A stretch of DNA of 34,371 nucleotides from Pedobacter sp. HMWF019 (GCF_003061025.1 NZ_QAIL01000351.1:1-34371); one strand, 5' to 3'. Positions 6,301 through 15,702 are shown, numbered from the stretch's first letter. The notes: generated from the sequence alone by a model not told the origin. A program made the numbers and translations.

Positions 6301-8952
6301 ATGAGCTTTATAACCGATAAACAAACGATCGATGATCTGAATATCTTCTCTAAATCGGGAAGTGATTCTATCTACCATATTTTCAACAAGACCTTCACGC
6401 AGGGTGGTGCGGCCCTGCTGGAGGAAATGTTCCGCAGCCCGCTTTCAGATGAGAAAGCCATTAATAACCGCGTGGCGGTATTGCGGTATTTTCAGGAAAG
6501 TAAGACCGCCTTTCCGTTGCAGGGCAACCGCTTTGAAGAAGCAGAAAGATATCTGTCCAATACCGACCCCCGAAGCCGGCTGTCTAACCAGGGCTTTAGT
6601 ATGGCGGATTTTAAAACCGCTACACAAAGTGTGACAGCGCTCATGGAAATCCTGCAGGGCTTAAAGATCTTTCTTTCAGGTATTGGAAAGGAAGTGGAAA
6701 GTAACCCGTACCACAAAGAAGCAGGTGCGGCTTTAGCCCTGCTAAACTCCAAAGAGCTGGAACCCATTTTTCTGGATCATGGAAAGGGTAAGATCTCCTC
6801 GGGAAAAATTGTAGAATATGATAATATTTTGCGGTTTTTACACCGGGCGCTCCTGGAAAAAATTCTCGGCCATGTGTACCAACTTGACGTATATATCTCT
6901 GTTGCTCAGGTAGCCACTGAGCGGGGATATGTTTTTCCAACGGCCTTACAGCGTGATGAGAACCGCCTTTGGGTGAAGGGTATCTATCATCCGCTGCTAA
7001 GCCGTGCCATTCCCAATACTTTAGAGATGAACCCGGATGGCAATATTGTATTCCTGACCGGGGCGAATATGGCGGGTAAATCCACCTTCATGAAGTCCCT
7101 TGGGATCTCGGTTTATCTGGCACACCTGGGTTTTCCGATTGCAGCGGCGGAGATGGAGTTTTCCGTCTGCGACGGGATGTACACCACCATCAACCTGCCA
7201 GACAACCTGACTATGGGTGCCAGTCACTTTTATGCTGAAGTGTTGCGGGTAAAAAAGGTAGCGGTAGAATTGGGTGCTGGAAAGAACCTGTTTGTGATCT
7301 TTGACGAACTCTTTAGAGGCACCAATGTAAAGGATGCTTATGAAGGCACGATCTCCATTATGGAAGCTTTTGCCAGTAAGCCGCATTCTTTATTTGTGGT
7401 CTCCACCCATATTATGGAGGCTGGAGAGGTGCTGCAAAAGAAATGCAGCAATATGAGTTTCCGTTATCTCCCGACACGCATGGAGCAAGGCAAACCGGTA
7501 TATACTTATACACTCACTGAAGGCATCACAGACGACCGCCATGGTATGATCATCATCAACAATGAAGGTGTCCTGGAATTGATCAATCATAAAAAAGAGG
7601 TAAAGTCATCCTCGCAAAATCTGCTGGCCGACAAACAAACCATAGAAGATTTAAACCTGCTGGGTAAATTCAAACAGCAGTCTGTTTATGGAATGTTTAA
7701 CAAACTGAACACCCGGGGAGGTGAAAAAGTATTGGAAGGAATGTTTGCCAGGCCATTAAATTCGCCTGTAGAGATTAACCACAGAAGTTTGCTTTTTGCC
7801 TTCTTTCAGCGGCAAAGAGTGATCTTTCCAGTGATCCGGTCACAGGTAGAATCCATGGAAGACTATCTTTCGGGAGGAGCGGGGGCTTCGCTGCCAATGG
7901 TCACCTGGGGAATTTTCACTAAAAAATTCAAACAGGTGCTTTTTCACAATGCCGAGCTGTTACAATTACAGGCCGGACAATCGGTCACGATTGAAGTACT
8001 GCAGGCATTCAGTGATTTTTTTAAGGAATTGGCTGGAAAAGAAGGTATCTCAGTTTATCAGAAAGACTTAGATCGGGCACAAAAAATTCTGCAGGATCCA
8101 AGGCTGCAGGGGATTTTAAATGCTTCTGAGGGACAGCCATCATTGATGCAGCTGATCCGCAACGATTATGTGATCCGCCATGCAATGATGGATCAGATGG
8201 AGATCTTATTGAAACTCATCTACGAACTGGATGTATTTGTTGGTGTTGCTGCGGTGGCTGCAGATCAGGGTTTTGTTTATGCCAAAGCCTTGCCGGCAGC
8301 AGAGATGCTGCTGGATATTGAAGGTTTCCGCCATCCAGGATTAAGGAATGGCGTAAGCAATAACTTGCATTTGACCAGGGATAGAAACGTCTTGTTTTTA
8401 ACCGGTGCGAATATGGCGGGTAAATCGACTTTCATGAAGTCGATGGGTATTGCCGTTTATCTGGCGCATATGGGTTTTCCGGTTGCGGCAAAACGCATGG
8501 AGTTTTCCGTGAAAGACGGATTATTTTCTTCCATTAACGTCTCGGATAACCTGGATATGGGCTACAGTCATTTTTACGCAGAGGTACTGCGGACCAAAAC
8601 GGTAGCCAAGGCGGTTAGCGAATCTCTGGACCTGTATGTCTTGTTTGATGAGCTGTTCAAAGGAACGAATGTCAAGGATGCCTATGATGCAACTCTTGCT
8701 GTGACTGAGGCTTTTGCAGCAAACCGAAATAGTTTCTTTGTGGTTTCCACCCACATTATCGAAGTCGGGGAAGCCCTGGGCAAAGCCTGTGATAACCTGC
8801 AGTTCTCCTACTTGCCAACGGTGATGAAAGATGGTGTGCCGACTTATCCATATACCCTGACCAGCGGAATTACCAGCGACAGGCAGGGTATGATCATTAT
8901 TGAGAATGAAAAGATTGTAGAGATCATTAAAGAACAGCACTATGTTAATTAA
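6301..8952 (+). CDS. Tandem MutS-like ATPase (two MutS core and ATPase units in one chain)
   Basis: This 883-residue protein consists of two homologous halves. Each half opens with the same motif (DKQTIDDLN at residue 6, DKQTIEDLN at residue 444), followed by a helical core region. Each then carries a MutS-type ATPase: Walker A GANMAGKST near 254 and again near 702, a HFYAEVLR segment where MutS proteins carry their signature helix, Walker B IFDELFRGTN and LFDELFKGTN, and STHI. The mismatch-reading and connector domains I and II are absent, and so is any nuclease. MutS ATPases work as dimers with composite sites, so the tandem arrangement probably forms an intramolecular dimer. It is placed 1 bp after a membrane permease gene and overlaps the peptidase gene by 11 bp. 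That context argues against ordinary mismatch repair. Its role is unknown. Confidence 0.9.
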   Translation: MSFITDKQTIDDLNIFSKSGSDSIYHIFNKTFTQGGAALLEEMFRSPLSDEKAINNRVAVLRYFQESKTAFPLQGNRFEEAERYLSNTDPRSRLSNQGFSMADFKTATQSVTALMEILQGLKIFLSGIGKEVESNPYHKEAGAALALLNSKELEPIFLDHGKGKISSGKIVEYDNILRFLHRALLEKILGHVYQLDVYISVAQVATERGYVFPTALQRDENRLWVKGIYHPLLSRAIPNTLEMNPDGNIVFLTGANMAGKSTFMKSLGISVYLAHLGFPIAAAEMEFSVCDGMYTTINLPDNLTMGASHFYAEVLRVKKVAVELGAGKNLFVIFDELFRGTNVKDAYEGTISIMEAFASKPHSLFVVSTHIMEAGEVLQKKCSNMSFRYLPTRMEQGKPVYTYTLTEGITDDRHGMIIINNEGVLELINHKKEVKSSSQNLLADKQTIEDLNLLGKFKQQSVYGMFNKLNTRGGEKVLEGMFARPLNSPVEINHRSLLFAFFQRQRVIFPVIRSQVESMEDYLSGGAGASLPMVTWGIFTKKFKQVLFHNAELLQLQAGQSVTIEVLQAFSDFFKELAGKEGISVYQKDLDRAQKILQDPRLQGILNASEGQPSLMQLIRNDYVIRHAMMDQMEILLKLIYELDVFVGVAAVAADQGFVYAKALPAAEMLLDIEGFRHPGLRNGVSNNLHLTRDRNVLFLTGANMAGKSTFMKSMGIAVYLAHMGFPVAAKRMEFSVKDGLFSSINVSDNLDMGYSHFYAEVLRTKTVAKAVSESLDLYVLFDELFKGTNVKDAYDATLAVTEAFAANRNSFFVVSTHIIEVGEALGKACDNLQFSYLPTVMKDGVPTYPYTLTSGITSDRQGMIIIENEKIVEIIKEQHYVN

Positions 8953-11719
8953 ATATAAATTTTTAGGGTTCCTGTTTTTGGCGGCACTATGTCTGCCATT
9001 AGCCTGTAAAACCCAACTGGATACACAACCATTAGCATTGGATCCGGCCGTGCGGACTGGCAAATTGCCTAATGGCTTTACCTATTATATCCGCAAAAAT
9101 AAAACGCCGGAAAAGCGGGTAACGATGTACCTGGCTGTTAAAGCAGGATCTATACTGGAAACCGATCAGCAAAGAGGCGTGGCCCATTTTGTAGAACACA
9201 TGAGCTTTAACGGGACCAAACATTTTCCAAAAAAAGAGTTAATGGACTACCTGGAGCGATCTGGGGTACGTTTCGGCGCGGATATCAACGCCAATACGAC
9301 ACCTGATGAAACGGTATATCAATTGCCTTTGCCGTCGGACCATCCGGAATTGCTGGCCAATGGTCTGCAAATTATGCGTGACTGGGCACAAGATGCCAAT
9401 ATTGAGGCGGAGGATGTAGAACACGAGCGCCATGTGATCCTGGAAGAAAAGCGGGTCCGAGAGGGACTTGCGCAACGTTTTCAGGAAAAAAGTATTCCGT
9501 TGTATACCAATGGTTCCCGCTATGGTTCCCGGTTACCGATCGGGACAGAAGAGGTGCTGCTAAAAGTCACACCTGAGGAGATCCGCAGTTTTTACAAGGA
9601 TTGGTACCGACCGGACCTGCAGGCTCTGATCGTTGTCGGCGACATTGATGTAGATCAAATGGAAAAAGACATCAAAGTCAAGTTTTCAGATCTGAAAAAT
9701 CCTGAAAAGGAAAAAGAACGTACAATTTATCGTGCAGAACTGACCGGTAAAAACCAATATATGCAATTTATAGATCCTGAATTTGGCGGTATCTCTGTTG
9801 AAATGAGTATGAAGCAAAAAGCAGAGACAGTGGTAACAGCAGCAGATTACCGGGCCAATCTGCTGAAAAACCTTTTTGAACAAATGTTGGCAACCAGGTT
9901 CAGGCAATTGCCTCTTGTTGGCATTGCGCCTATAACGGGTGGATTGAATGCTTTTTATGTGAATGTGACCACTAAACCAGCAGAGACTGAGCCGGCATTG
10001 AAAAGTGTATGGCTGGAACTCCGCAAAATAGAAGAACAGGGATTTACCCAGGCAGAACTGGAGAGGGCCAAAAAAAGCTATTTGCAAAAAATGTCTGAAG
10101 GCTTAAAGGAAAAAGATAAAACAGCCTCAGATATACTGATCAAATCGTATCTCCAGCACTTTTTAACAGGCACGATTGCACCTGGAATAGTTAAAGATTA
10201 TGAATTGACCAATACGTTGCTGCCGGATATTGATTTGAAGGAAATGAACGCGCAGATGAAGACCTATTTGAAAAATACGGACAGGGATATCATCGTAAAA
10301 TCATCAGCAGCCAATAAAACATTTTTGCCAACTGAGGCGGCAATATTGAGCTGGATTGAAGACGTCTATGCCCAAAACCTCCCGCCATTTGTAGATGACG
10401 CACTTGATCTTCCTTTACTTAAAAACGAGCCAAAACCAGGAAAAATCACTGCTGAGGAAGACATCAAAGCAGGCGGTCTGCAAAAGATTACCCTCAATAA
10501 CGGGATAAAGGTAATCCTGAAGAAAACAGACTTTCAAAATAACCAGATCCTGTTTCACGGTTTTGCGGAAGGTGGAGCTTCTTTAGTCAGTGATGCGGAC
10601 TACGAGAGTGCAATTTCAGCTGCAAATATTATCGCTGCTGCGGGTGCGGGTAATTACGATGCCTTACAGCTGGGTAAGTTAATGTCGGGCAAACAGGTGC
10701 AGGTCAGTCCGTTTATTGCGGACAATTACCAGGGATTTAATGGCAATACGACAAAAGAAGACCTCCCAGCTGCACTGGAATTGCTATATGCATATTTTAC
10801 GGAGCCGCGTAAAAGCGAGGAGTCTTATCAAACGCTGATCGGCAGGAGCCGTGAAGCCCTGGCCAACAAAACGAATGATCCCAATCAGGTTTTTACAGAT
10901 ACAGTAAACTTTGTGCTGGGGAACTATCACGTACGCAGAAAACCGCAAAGCCTGGAACGCATCTCTTCGATTAACCTGGATAAAGCTTTTAGAATTTATC
11001 AGGATCGGTTTGCTGACGCGTCCGGTTTCACATTTTTCTTTGTAGGGAATCTGGATCTGAAGGCTATTAAGCCTTTGCTGGAGAAGTATCTAGGTGCTCT
11101 ACCTGCTAAAGGGTTAAATGAAAAGGCCCGGGACCTGGGGATGAATATTCCTGCAGGTAGGATTACGAAGACAGTTTATAGCGGCTTTACTCAAAAAGCA
11201 AGTGTCATGCTGGTGTATTCAGGTGATTTCGATTATAATTTTGAAAATACGATTCAGATGAATGCCATTGCCGAGGCATTAAAAATTAGCCTGAACCAAC
11301 GTCTGCGGGAAAAGGAAGGTGGTACTTATACGCCGAATGTGCAACTCAAGCTTTCCAAGTATCTGAAAAAAAGGTTTAGCCTGATCATCTCTTTTGATTG
11401 TGACCCGCAGAATGTAGAGAAGCTGATTGCCTCTGCACAGGACGAGGTAAACAAGATGAGGGTCTCGGGGCCATCGGCTGACAACCTGCAGAAGTTTAAG
11501 GCAAGCCGAAAGGTTGGCCTGCAAACAGGAGCAACAAACAATGGATTTTGGCTGGATTATCTGGTTTCTCAGGAGATGAACAAAGAACCGCTAACTGAAT
11601 TTTTTGATTACGATGCTGCATTGAATAAAATTACAGTGAAATCGGTTCAGGAAGCTGCAGCGACCTTTATTCAGGATAAGAATTATATCAGGCTGGTACT
11701 GATGCCAGCAAAAAAATAA
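8942..11719 (+). CDS. M16 family zinc metallopeptidase, probable envelope lipoprotein
   Basis: This 925-residue protein has a hydrophobic leader (residues 6-21) followed by Cys22, a possible lipobox, although the proline at -3 is not canonical. The inverted zinc motif HFVEH lies at 82-86 and the third ligand is Glu162 in HERHVILEE, at the usual 76-residue spacing. The N-terminal half is therefore catalytic. A second M16 half starts near residue 500 (ITLNNGIKVILKKTDF) and lacks HxxEH, which is the normal inactive partner half of PqqF/pitrilysin-type enzymes. These enzymes cleave peptides enclosed in a chamber. Its ATG lies inside the end of the MutS-like gene (11-bp overlap), suggesting translational coupling. 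A second permease gene follows after 10 bp. I infer processing of an exported or imported peptide. Confidence 0.92.
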   Translation: MLIKYKFLGFLFLAALCLPLACKTQLDTQPLALDPAVRTGKLPNGFTYYIRKNKTPEKRVTMYLAVKAGSILETDQQRGVAHFVEHMSFNGTKHFPKKELMDYLERSGVRFGADINANTTPDETVYQLPLPSDHPELLANGLQIMRDWAQDANIEAEDVEHERHVILEEKRVREGLAQRFQEKSIPLYTNGSRYGSRLPIGTEEVLLKVTPEEIRSFYKDWYRPDLQALIVVGDIDVDQMEKDIKVKFSDLKNPEKEKERTIYRAELTGKNQYMQFIDPEFGGISVEMSMKQKAETVVTAADYRANLLKNLFEQMLATRFRQLPLVGIAPITGGLNAFYVNVTTKPAETEPALKSVWLELRKIEEQGFTQAELERAKKSYLQKMSEGLKEKDKTASDILIKSYLQHFLTGTIAPGIVKDYELTNTLLPDIDLKEMNAQMKTYLKNTDRDIIVKSSAANKTFLPTEAAILSWIEDVYAQNLPPFVDDALDLPLLKNEPKPGKITAEEDIKAGGLQKITLNNGIKVILKKTDFQNNQILFHGFAEGGASLVSDADYESAISAANIIAAAGAGNYDALQLGKLMSGKQVQVSPFIADNYQGFNGNTTKEDLPAALELLYAYFTEPRKSEESYQTLIGRSREALANKTNDPNQVFTDTVNFVLGNYHVRRKPQSLERISSINLDKAFRIYQDRFADASGFTFFFVGNLDLKAIKPLLEKYLGALPAKGLNEKARDLGMNIPAGRITKTVYSGFTQKASVMLVYSGDFDYNFENTIQMNAIAEALKISLNQRLREKEGGTYTPNVQLKLSKYLKKRFSLIISFDCDPQNVEKLIASAQDEVNKMRVSGPSADNLQKFKASRKVGLQTGATNNGFWLDYLVSQEMNKEPLTEFFDYDAALNKITVKSVQEAAATFIQDKNYIRLVLMPAKK

Positions 11720-11729
11720 CGATTTAAAT

Positions 11730-14021
11730 ATGAAGAAAATCATACAAATAGCCAGGCTGGAGCTCAGCCTGCTATTTTATTCCCCCATTGCCTGGTTGCT
11801 AATGATTGTGCTCTTTGTACAAATGAGTGTAGGCTTTACAGGTGTTATGCCCGGATTAGAAAGTGCAAAAAACATTCCTTTTTTAACCAGTTTTCTGTTT
11901 ACCGATCCGCAGAAGATGGGGCTTCTTGTGCATATTTTGAACAGCTTGTACCTGTATATTCCATTGATCACCATGGGGATCATCAGCAGGGAAACGAGTA
12001 GTGGGAGTATCAAATTATTGTATTCTTCCCCAGTAAAACTGAGCCAGGTCGTGTATGGAAAATTTGCTGCAATGCTGGCCTATAATCTGGTAATTATAGG
12101 GGTTCTAAGTCTTTTCGTACTGGCGGCGGCCTTTTTTATTCCAAATTTTGATTATCTACATATTCTGGTGGCCTTGTTCGCTGCTTTTTTATTGTTAAAT
12201 GCCTATTCAGCGATCGGAATTTTTGTATCGAGTTTAACGACTTACCAGGCTGTAGCGGCTATTGGTACTTTTGTGGTGCTGGCCTTTATGAATTATATAG
12301 GAACAGTTGGACAGGGAATCGACGTGGTACGCGACTTAACCTATAGTCTTTCCATGCCCAGCCGGGCAGCAAGTATGCTCGCCGGGTTGCTGAATACCCG
12401 TGATGTGTTGTATTATCTGGCCATTATTGGTATGTTTCTGGCTTTTACCATTACGAAGCTGGAATTGGAAAGAGTATCCAGGTCGGTCTTTCAGCAGGTA
12501 TTCAGATATGTGCTTATTGTGTTGATTGGTTTAAGTGTGACCTATGTCAGCTCCCGTCAGCCATTGATTGCATATTATGATGCCACAGCGACTAAAACAA
12601 ATACCATCACCAAAACCAGTCAGGAGATTCTTCAGAAAATGGGGAATGAACCGCTTGAGGTGACAGAGTACATCAATGGGATGGAAGGCTCTTACTGGGA
12701 ATCAACGCCAAGTCAACGTATTGCAGACATTGCCCGCTGGGAACCTTATTTGCGTTTTAAACCCAATATCAAATTAAAATGGGTCTATTACAACGATACC
12801 ATTCCTGGTATGGCAGCCGTACTGGCCGAGAGCAAAAAGACTTTTGAGGAGCTGGTTATTCATATGGCTAAATTGCAGAAGTTAAATCTCCGGAAATTTT
12901 TGAAGCCGGAAGACATCCGGAAACAGATCGACCTGAGCGGTGAAAATGGGAGGTTAGTGATGCAGCTAAAGTATAAGGGCAAGGCGACTTTCTTACGGAC
13001 ATTCCCGCCGCCTGATGCGGGTTTTTGGCCGCAGGAAGAGGTAAAAGCAGCGGCATTAAAAAGACTGATGCAGACCGCACCTAAAGTTGTGTTTGCTACA
13101 GATGGTTATCAGCGGAGTATCGGCAAATTGGGGGAAAGAAACTATAGGACTTTGGCCAATGAAAAGCTATCCAGCACTTCAATGATCAACCATGGTTTTG
13201 ACATAGACAGTGTATCCCTGGAGCATGGCGAGATCCCAGCAGATATTGCTGCACTGGTGATCGGAGATCCTAAAGTGGCTTTTAGTGCGGAAACTAAAGC
13301 AAAACTGGAGAAGTATATTGCCGAAGGGGGAAACCTGATCATCGCTGCCGAGCCTGGTAAACAAAGTATTGTTAACCCCTTATTGGAACCGCTTGGTGTT
13401 AAAATGCTAAACGGAACAGTGGTTCAGCGGAGTAAAGAATATGCTTTCGACTTGGTTGCACCGGAACTAGCGGCCGGATCTGTGGCCATGGCTCCGGCTC
13501 TGCAGTTCTTGTTTCAGCAGAAAGCAGTAGTGTCTATGCCAGGTGCCGGGGCTTTAAGTTACGTCAATTCCGGAGGTTTTGCTATCCATCCGCTTTTGAT
13601 GACAGATGAGCAGAACAGCTGGATTAAAACGGGAAAGTTTGCAGTAGATTCGGCAGCTTTAAATTTCGATGCCAAATCAGGAGACCAGCAAGGGAGTTTT
13701 CCAACCGCGTTGATGCTGACCCGTCAAGTCAAAAACAAGGAACAGCGGATCGTGGTAGCGAGTGATGCTGATTTTTTCAGCAATGGAGAGTTGGCCAGGG
13801 GTAATATGAGTACGGTTAACGGCTATTTTGCCATGAAAATCTTTAGCTGGTTCACCTATGGCGAGTTCCCGGTAGAAATGAGCCGGCCACGGCCAAAAGA
13901 CAACAATACGACCTTGACCAAGGCCAGTGTAAAAATCATACAGGTCTTGTATTATGCTGTGATCCCGGGAGCAATGTTCCTGATTGGAATGGTTGTGCTG
14001 ATCCGCAGAAAACGTAAATAA
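11730..14021 (+). CDS. GldF-GldG fusion: ABC-2 permease with auxiliary domain (paralogue 2)
   Basis: This 763-residue protein aligns end to end with the product at 4029-6299. Both share MKKIIQIA at the start, ISRE...SGSIKLLYSSPVKLSQ, RDLTYSLSMPSRA, ATDGYQR, YIAEGGNL and a terminal RRKRK. The layout is the same: an N-terminal ABC-2 permease, a span near 275-295, a large extracytoplasmic GldG-like domain (YYDATATKTNTITKTSQEIL) and a last membrane helix. Differences are concentrated in the first outer loop after the first membrane helix and in the auxiliary domain, where a longer insert (residues about 352-384) occurs. Two unequal copies flanking the MutS-like and M16 genes suggest a heterodimeric exporter served by the ATPase at 3014. 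A tandem backup copy is also possible. Confidence 0.9.
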   Translation: MKKIIQIARLELSLLFYSPIAWLLMIVLFVQMSVGFTGVMPGLESAKNIPFLTSFLFTDPQKMGLLVHILNSLYLYIPLITMGIISRETSSGSIKLLYSSPVKLSQVVYGKFAAMLAYNLVIIGVLSLFVLAAAFFIPNFDYLHILVALFAAFLLLNAYSAIGIFVSSLTTYQAVAAIGTFVVLAFMNYIGTVGQGIDVVRDLTYSLSMPSRAASMLAGLLNTRDVLYYLAIIGMFLAFTITKLELERVSRSVFQQVFRYVLIVLIGLSVTYVSSRQPLIAYYDATATKTNTITKTSQEILQKMGNEPLEVTEYINGMEGSYWESTPSQRIADIARWEPYLRFKPNIKLKWVYYNDTIPGMAAVLAESKKTFEELVIHMAKLQKLNLRKFLKPEDIRKQIDLSGENGRLVMQLKYKGKATFLRTFPPPDAGFWPQEEVKAAALKRLMQTAPKVVFATDGYQRSIGKLGERNYRTLANEKLSSTSMINHGFDIDSVSLEHGEIPADIAALVIGDPKVAFSAETKAKLEKYIAEGGNLIIAAEPGKQSIVNPLLEPLGVKMLNGTVVQRSKEYAFDLVAPELAAGSVAMAPALQFLFQQKAVVSMPGAGALSYVNSGGFAIHPLLMTDEQNSWIKTGKFAVDSAALNFDAKSGDQQGSFPTALMLTRQVKNKEQRIVVASDADFFSNGELARGNMSTVNGYFAMKIFSWFTYGEFPVEMSRPRPKDNNTTLTKASVKIIQVLYYAVIPGAMFLIGMVVLIRRKRK

Positions 14022-14081
14022 TAGGGTATCCGGATTACCTCCTTTTTAAAGAATAGTTGTCTATAGTGGAAAACACAACAT

Positions 14082-14918
14082 ATGAACATTAAAAAAATCA
14101 TTCTGTCTATTCCTGTGGGTTTATATTGCCTTACGGCCTTTGGTCAGCAGTCTTCGGCAACATTACCAAAATGTAAAAATGGATTTGTGGTTGTTGCACA
14201 CCGCGGAAGCCATCTGGTTAAGCCGGAAAATACCGTTGCAGCCATTGAAGATGCCATTCGGCTTGGGGCAGATTATGTCGAGATCGACCTGAGAACCACT
14301 AAAGATGGTCATCTGATGCTGAGCCACAATGAAACAGTAGACGGCAGGACCAATGGAAAAGGCTTGGTGAGTGAGATGACCTGGGAGGAGATCTCAAAGC
14401 TCTCTGTAAACAGTACAGATGGTCAGATGTATAAGATTCCAACCTTCAAAGAAGCCCTGAAAGCTTGTAAGGGAAAGATCAACATCTACCTTGATTTTAA
14501 AGATGCGGATGCCGCACAGGCCTATCAGGAAATTGCAGAGCAGGGGATGGAAAAGAGCATCCTGGTTTATTTAAATAAAGCCGGTCAATATGAAGCCTGG
14601 AGAAAAACAGCTCCTCAGATGCCACTCATGGGGCGTTTGCCTGAAAATGTACATACCAGAGAAGAGCTGAAGGCCTTTCTGAGCACCACCTCTTTAAAAG
14701 CCGTGGATAAAGCATCAGGCGCGGTGCTTTTGGCGGCGCTGAAAACAGAAGGTGTTAGTGTTTTCCTGGACGCGCAAAGCAAAGACGAAAATCCGGTAAA
14801 ATGGAAAGCGCTGATGCACGAAGATGTACAAGGGCTTCAAACAGACCATCCCGAAGCATTGATTGGTTATCTGAACCAGAACGGATGGCGCAACGGCCTT
14901 AAACCGCAAAATCCCTAA
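14082..14918 (+). CDS. Secreted glycerophosphodiester phosphodiesterase (GDPD family)
   Basis: This 278-residue protein has a Sec signal peptide (MNIKKIILSIPVGLYCLTAF, cleavage near GQQ). The GDPD TIM-barrel motifs are present: AHRG with His40 and Arg41, PENT with Glu49, EIDLR with Glu67 and Asp69, KDG, and the second catalytic histidine at 82. The usual HD pair is HN here (SHNETVDGRTNGKG), a small deviation whose effect is unclear. The family hydrolyses glycerophosphodiesters to an alcohol and glycerol-3-phosphate in the periplasm, or acts on phosphatidylinositol-like substrates. It follows the second permease by 60 bp and may belong to the same operon or be independent. Its 3' end overlaps the convergent sigma gene by 20 bp. 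The glp genes further on would use the product. Confidence 0.9.
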   Translation: MNIKKIILSIPVGLYCLTAFGQQSSATLPKCKNGFVVVAHRGSHLVKPENTVAAIEDAIRLGADYVEIDLRTTKDGHLMLSHNETVDGRTNGKGLVSEMTWEEISKLSVNSTDGQMYKIPTFKEALKACKGKINIYLDFKDADAAQAYQEIAEQGMEKSILVYLNKAGQYEAWRKTAPQMPLMGRLPENVHTREELKAFLSTTSLKAVDKASGAVLLAALKTEGVSVFLDAQSKDENPVKWKALMHEDVQGLQTDHPEALIGYLNQNGWRNGLKPQNP

Positions 14919-15450
14919 GCCTTGATTTGATGTTGCGCAGCGCCAGAACCATATGTTTTTTAACGGTTTCGAGTGCAATATCCAATTCTTTTGCAATCTG
15001 TGCCTGCTTCATTTTATCGCTGCGGCTCAGCACGTAAATTTTTTTTTGCTGCGGTGGAAGTGATTCTACCGCAGCATCTATCCAGCTATAGTAATCAAAG
15101 GTATCTTCCGGCTGTTCTGGTAAAAAAAGAACAGTGTTTTCCATCCATTGCTTTCTTCTGTTGTCCTCCCTTTTGTGCTTCTTCAGGCAATTGAAGGCAT
15201 GATTTCTGGAGACAATCAGCAAATAAGATTTAAAACAGGTGATGTCTTGAAGTACCCTTCTGTTGATCCAGACGTTTAAAAAAACATCCAGTGCAATTTC
15301 CTGTGCCAGCTGCTCAGATTTGGTGAAGTATAACATCCGCCTTTCCAAAAGGCTATAAAACTGATTAAACAATAGCGTGAAAGCCCGTTCGTCGCCCTGA
15401 GCCACTTTGGTGAGAATTTCCCGGATGTTGGATGAAGCTGAAGGGTACAT
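14899..15450 (-). CDS. ECF (FecI-like) RNA polymerase sigma factor, no adjacent anti-sigma
   Basis: This 183-residue protein has an ECF sigma region 2 (DERAFTLLFNQFYSLLERRM, then QEIALDVFLNVWINRR) and a region 4 with a helix-turn-helix (LPPQQKKIYVLSRSDKMKQA, IAKELDIALETVKKHMVLAL). This fits the Bacteroidota SusCD-linked family. The start ATG is at 15450. In this family the sigma gene usually precedes a FecR anti-sigma gene. Here the gene runs convergently into the phosphodiesterase gene (20-bp overlap) and no anti-sigma gene follows. Its partner may lie elsewhere, for example near the unseen start of the SusC operon at the left of the window. Its target promoters are unknown. Confidence 0.9.
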   Translation of the reverse strand: MYPSASSNIREILTKVAQGDERAFTLLFNQFYSLLERRMLYFTKSEQLAQEIALDVFLNVWINRRVLQDITCFKSYLLIVSRNHAFNCLKKHKREDNRRKQWMENTVLFLPEQPEDTFDYYSWIDAAVESLPPQQKKIYVLSRSDKMKQAQIAKELDIALETVKKHMVLALRNIKSRLRDFAV

Positions 15451-15596
15451 GTCTTTAGTGAAGAAATGCTTGAATAGACAGGCGAAATTAGGCGAATTAA
15501 ACCAGTTAAGCAGCCAGGAAGGGCTTTTCAGATGTGATCATTTCGTAAACAAATTGTGTCTTTTATGTAAGGAACGCTTATCCTTCAAATCAGGTG

Positions 15597-15606
15597 CAAA
15601 CGTTTG
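15597..15606. promoter_or_regulatory. Palindrome CAAACGTTTG, copy 1 (LacI-type operator candidate)
   Basis: This is a perfect 10-bp palindrome with a central CG, the form bound by LacI/GalR regulators. It is about 236 bp upstream of the MFS transporter start and 106 bp from the second copy. No LacI-family gene is present in the window. Confidence 0.5.
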
Positions 15607-15702
15607 TGCGCTCATTCCGGATCTTTCAGTCCAATCTTAGTGGAGGCCGGCCCCGGTATCTGGTCATTCGAGGCATAAAATGAAGATCTGTGCCCGTTTG
15701 GT

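Noticed and set aside
6301..8952. Ordinary mismatch-repair MutS
   Set aside because: Mismatch-binding and connector domains are absent, the core and ATPase are duplicated, and the neighbours are membrane transport genes.
3014..14021. True gliding-motility gldAFG locus
   Set aside because: Permease and auxiliary parts are fused and duplicated, no other gld or spr genes are seen, and the genes sit in a SusCD operon.
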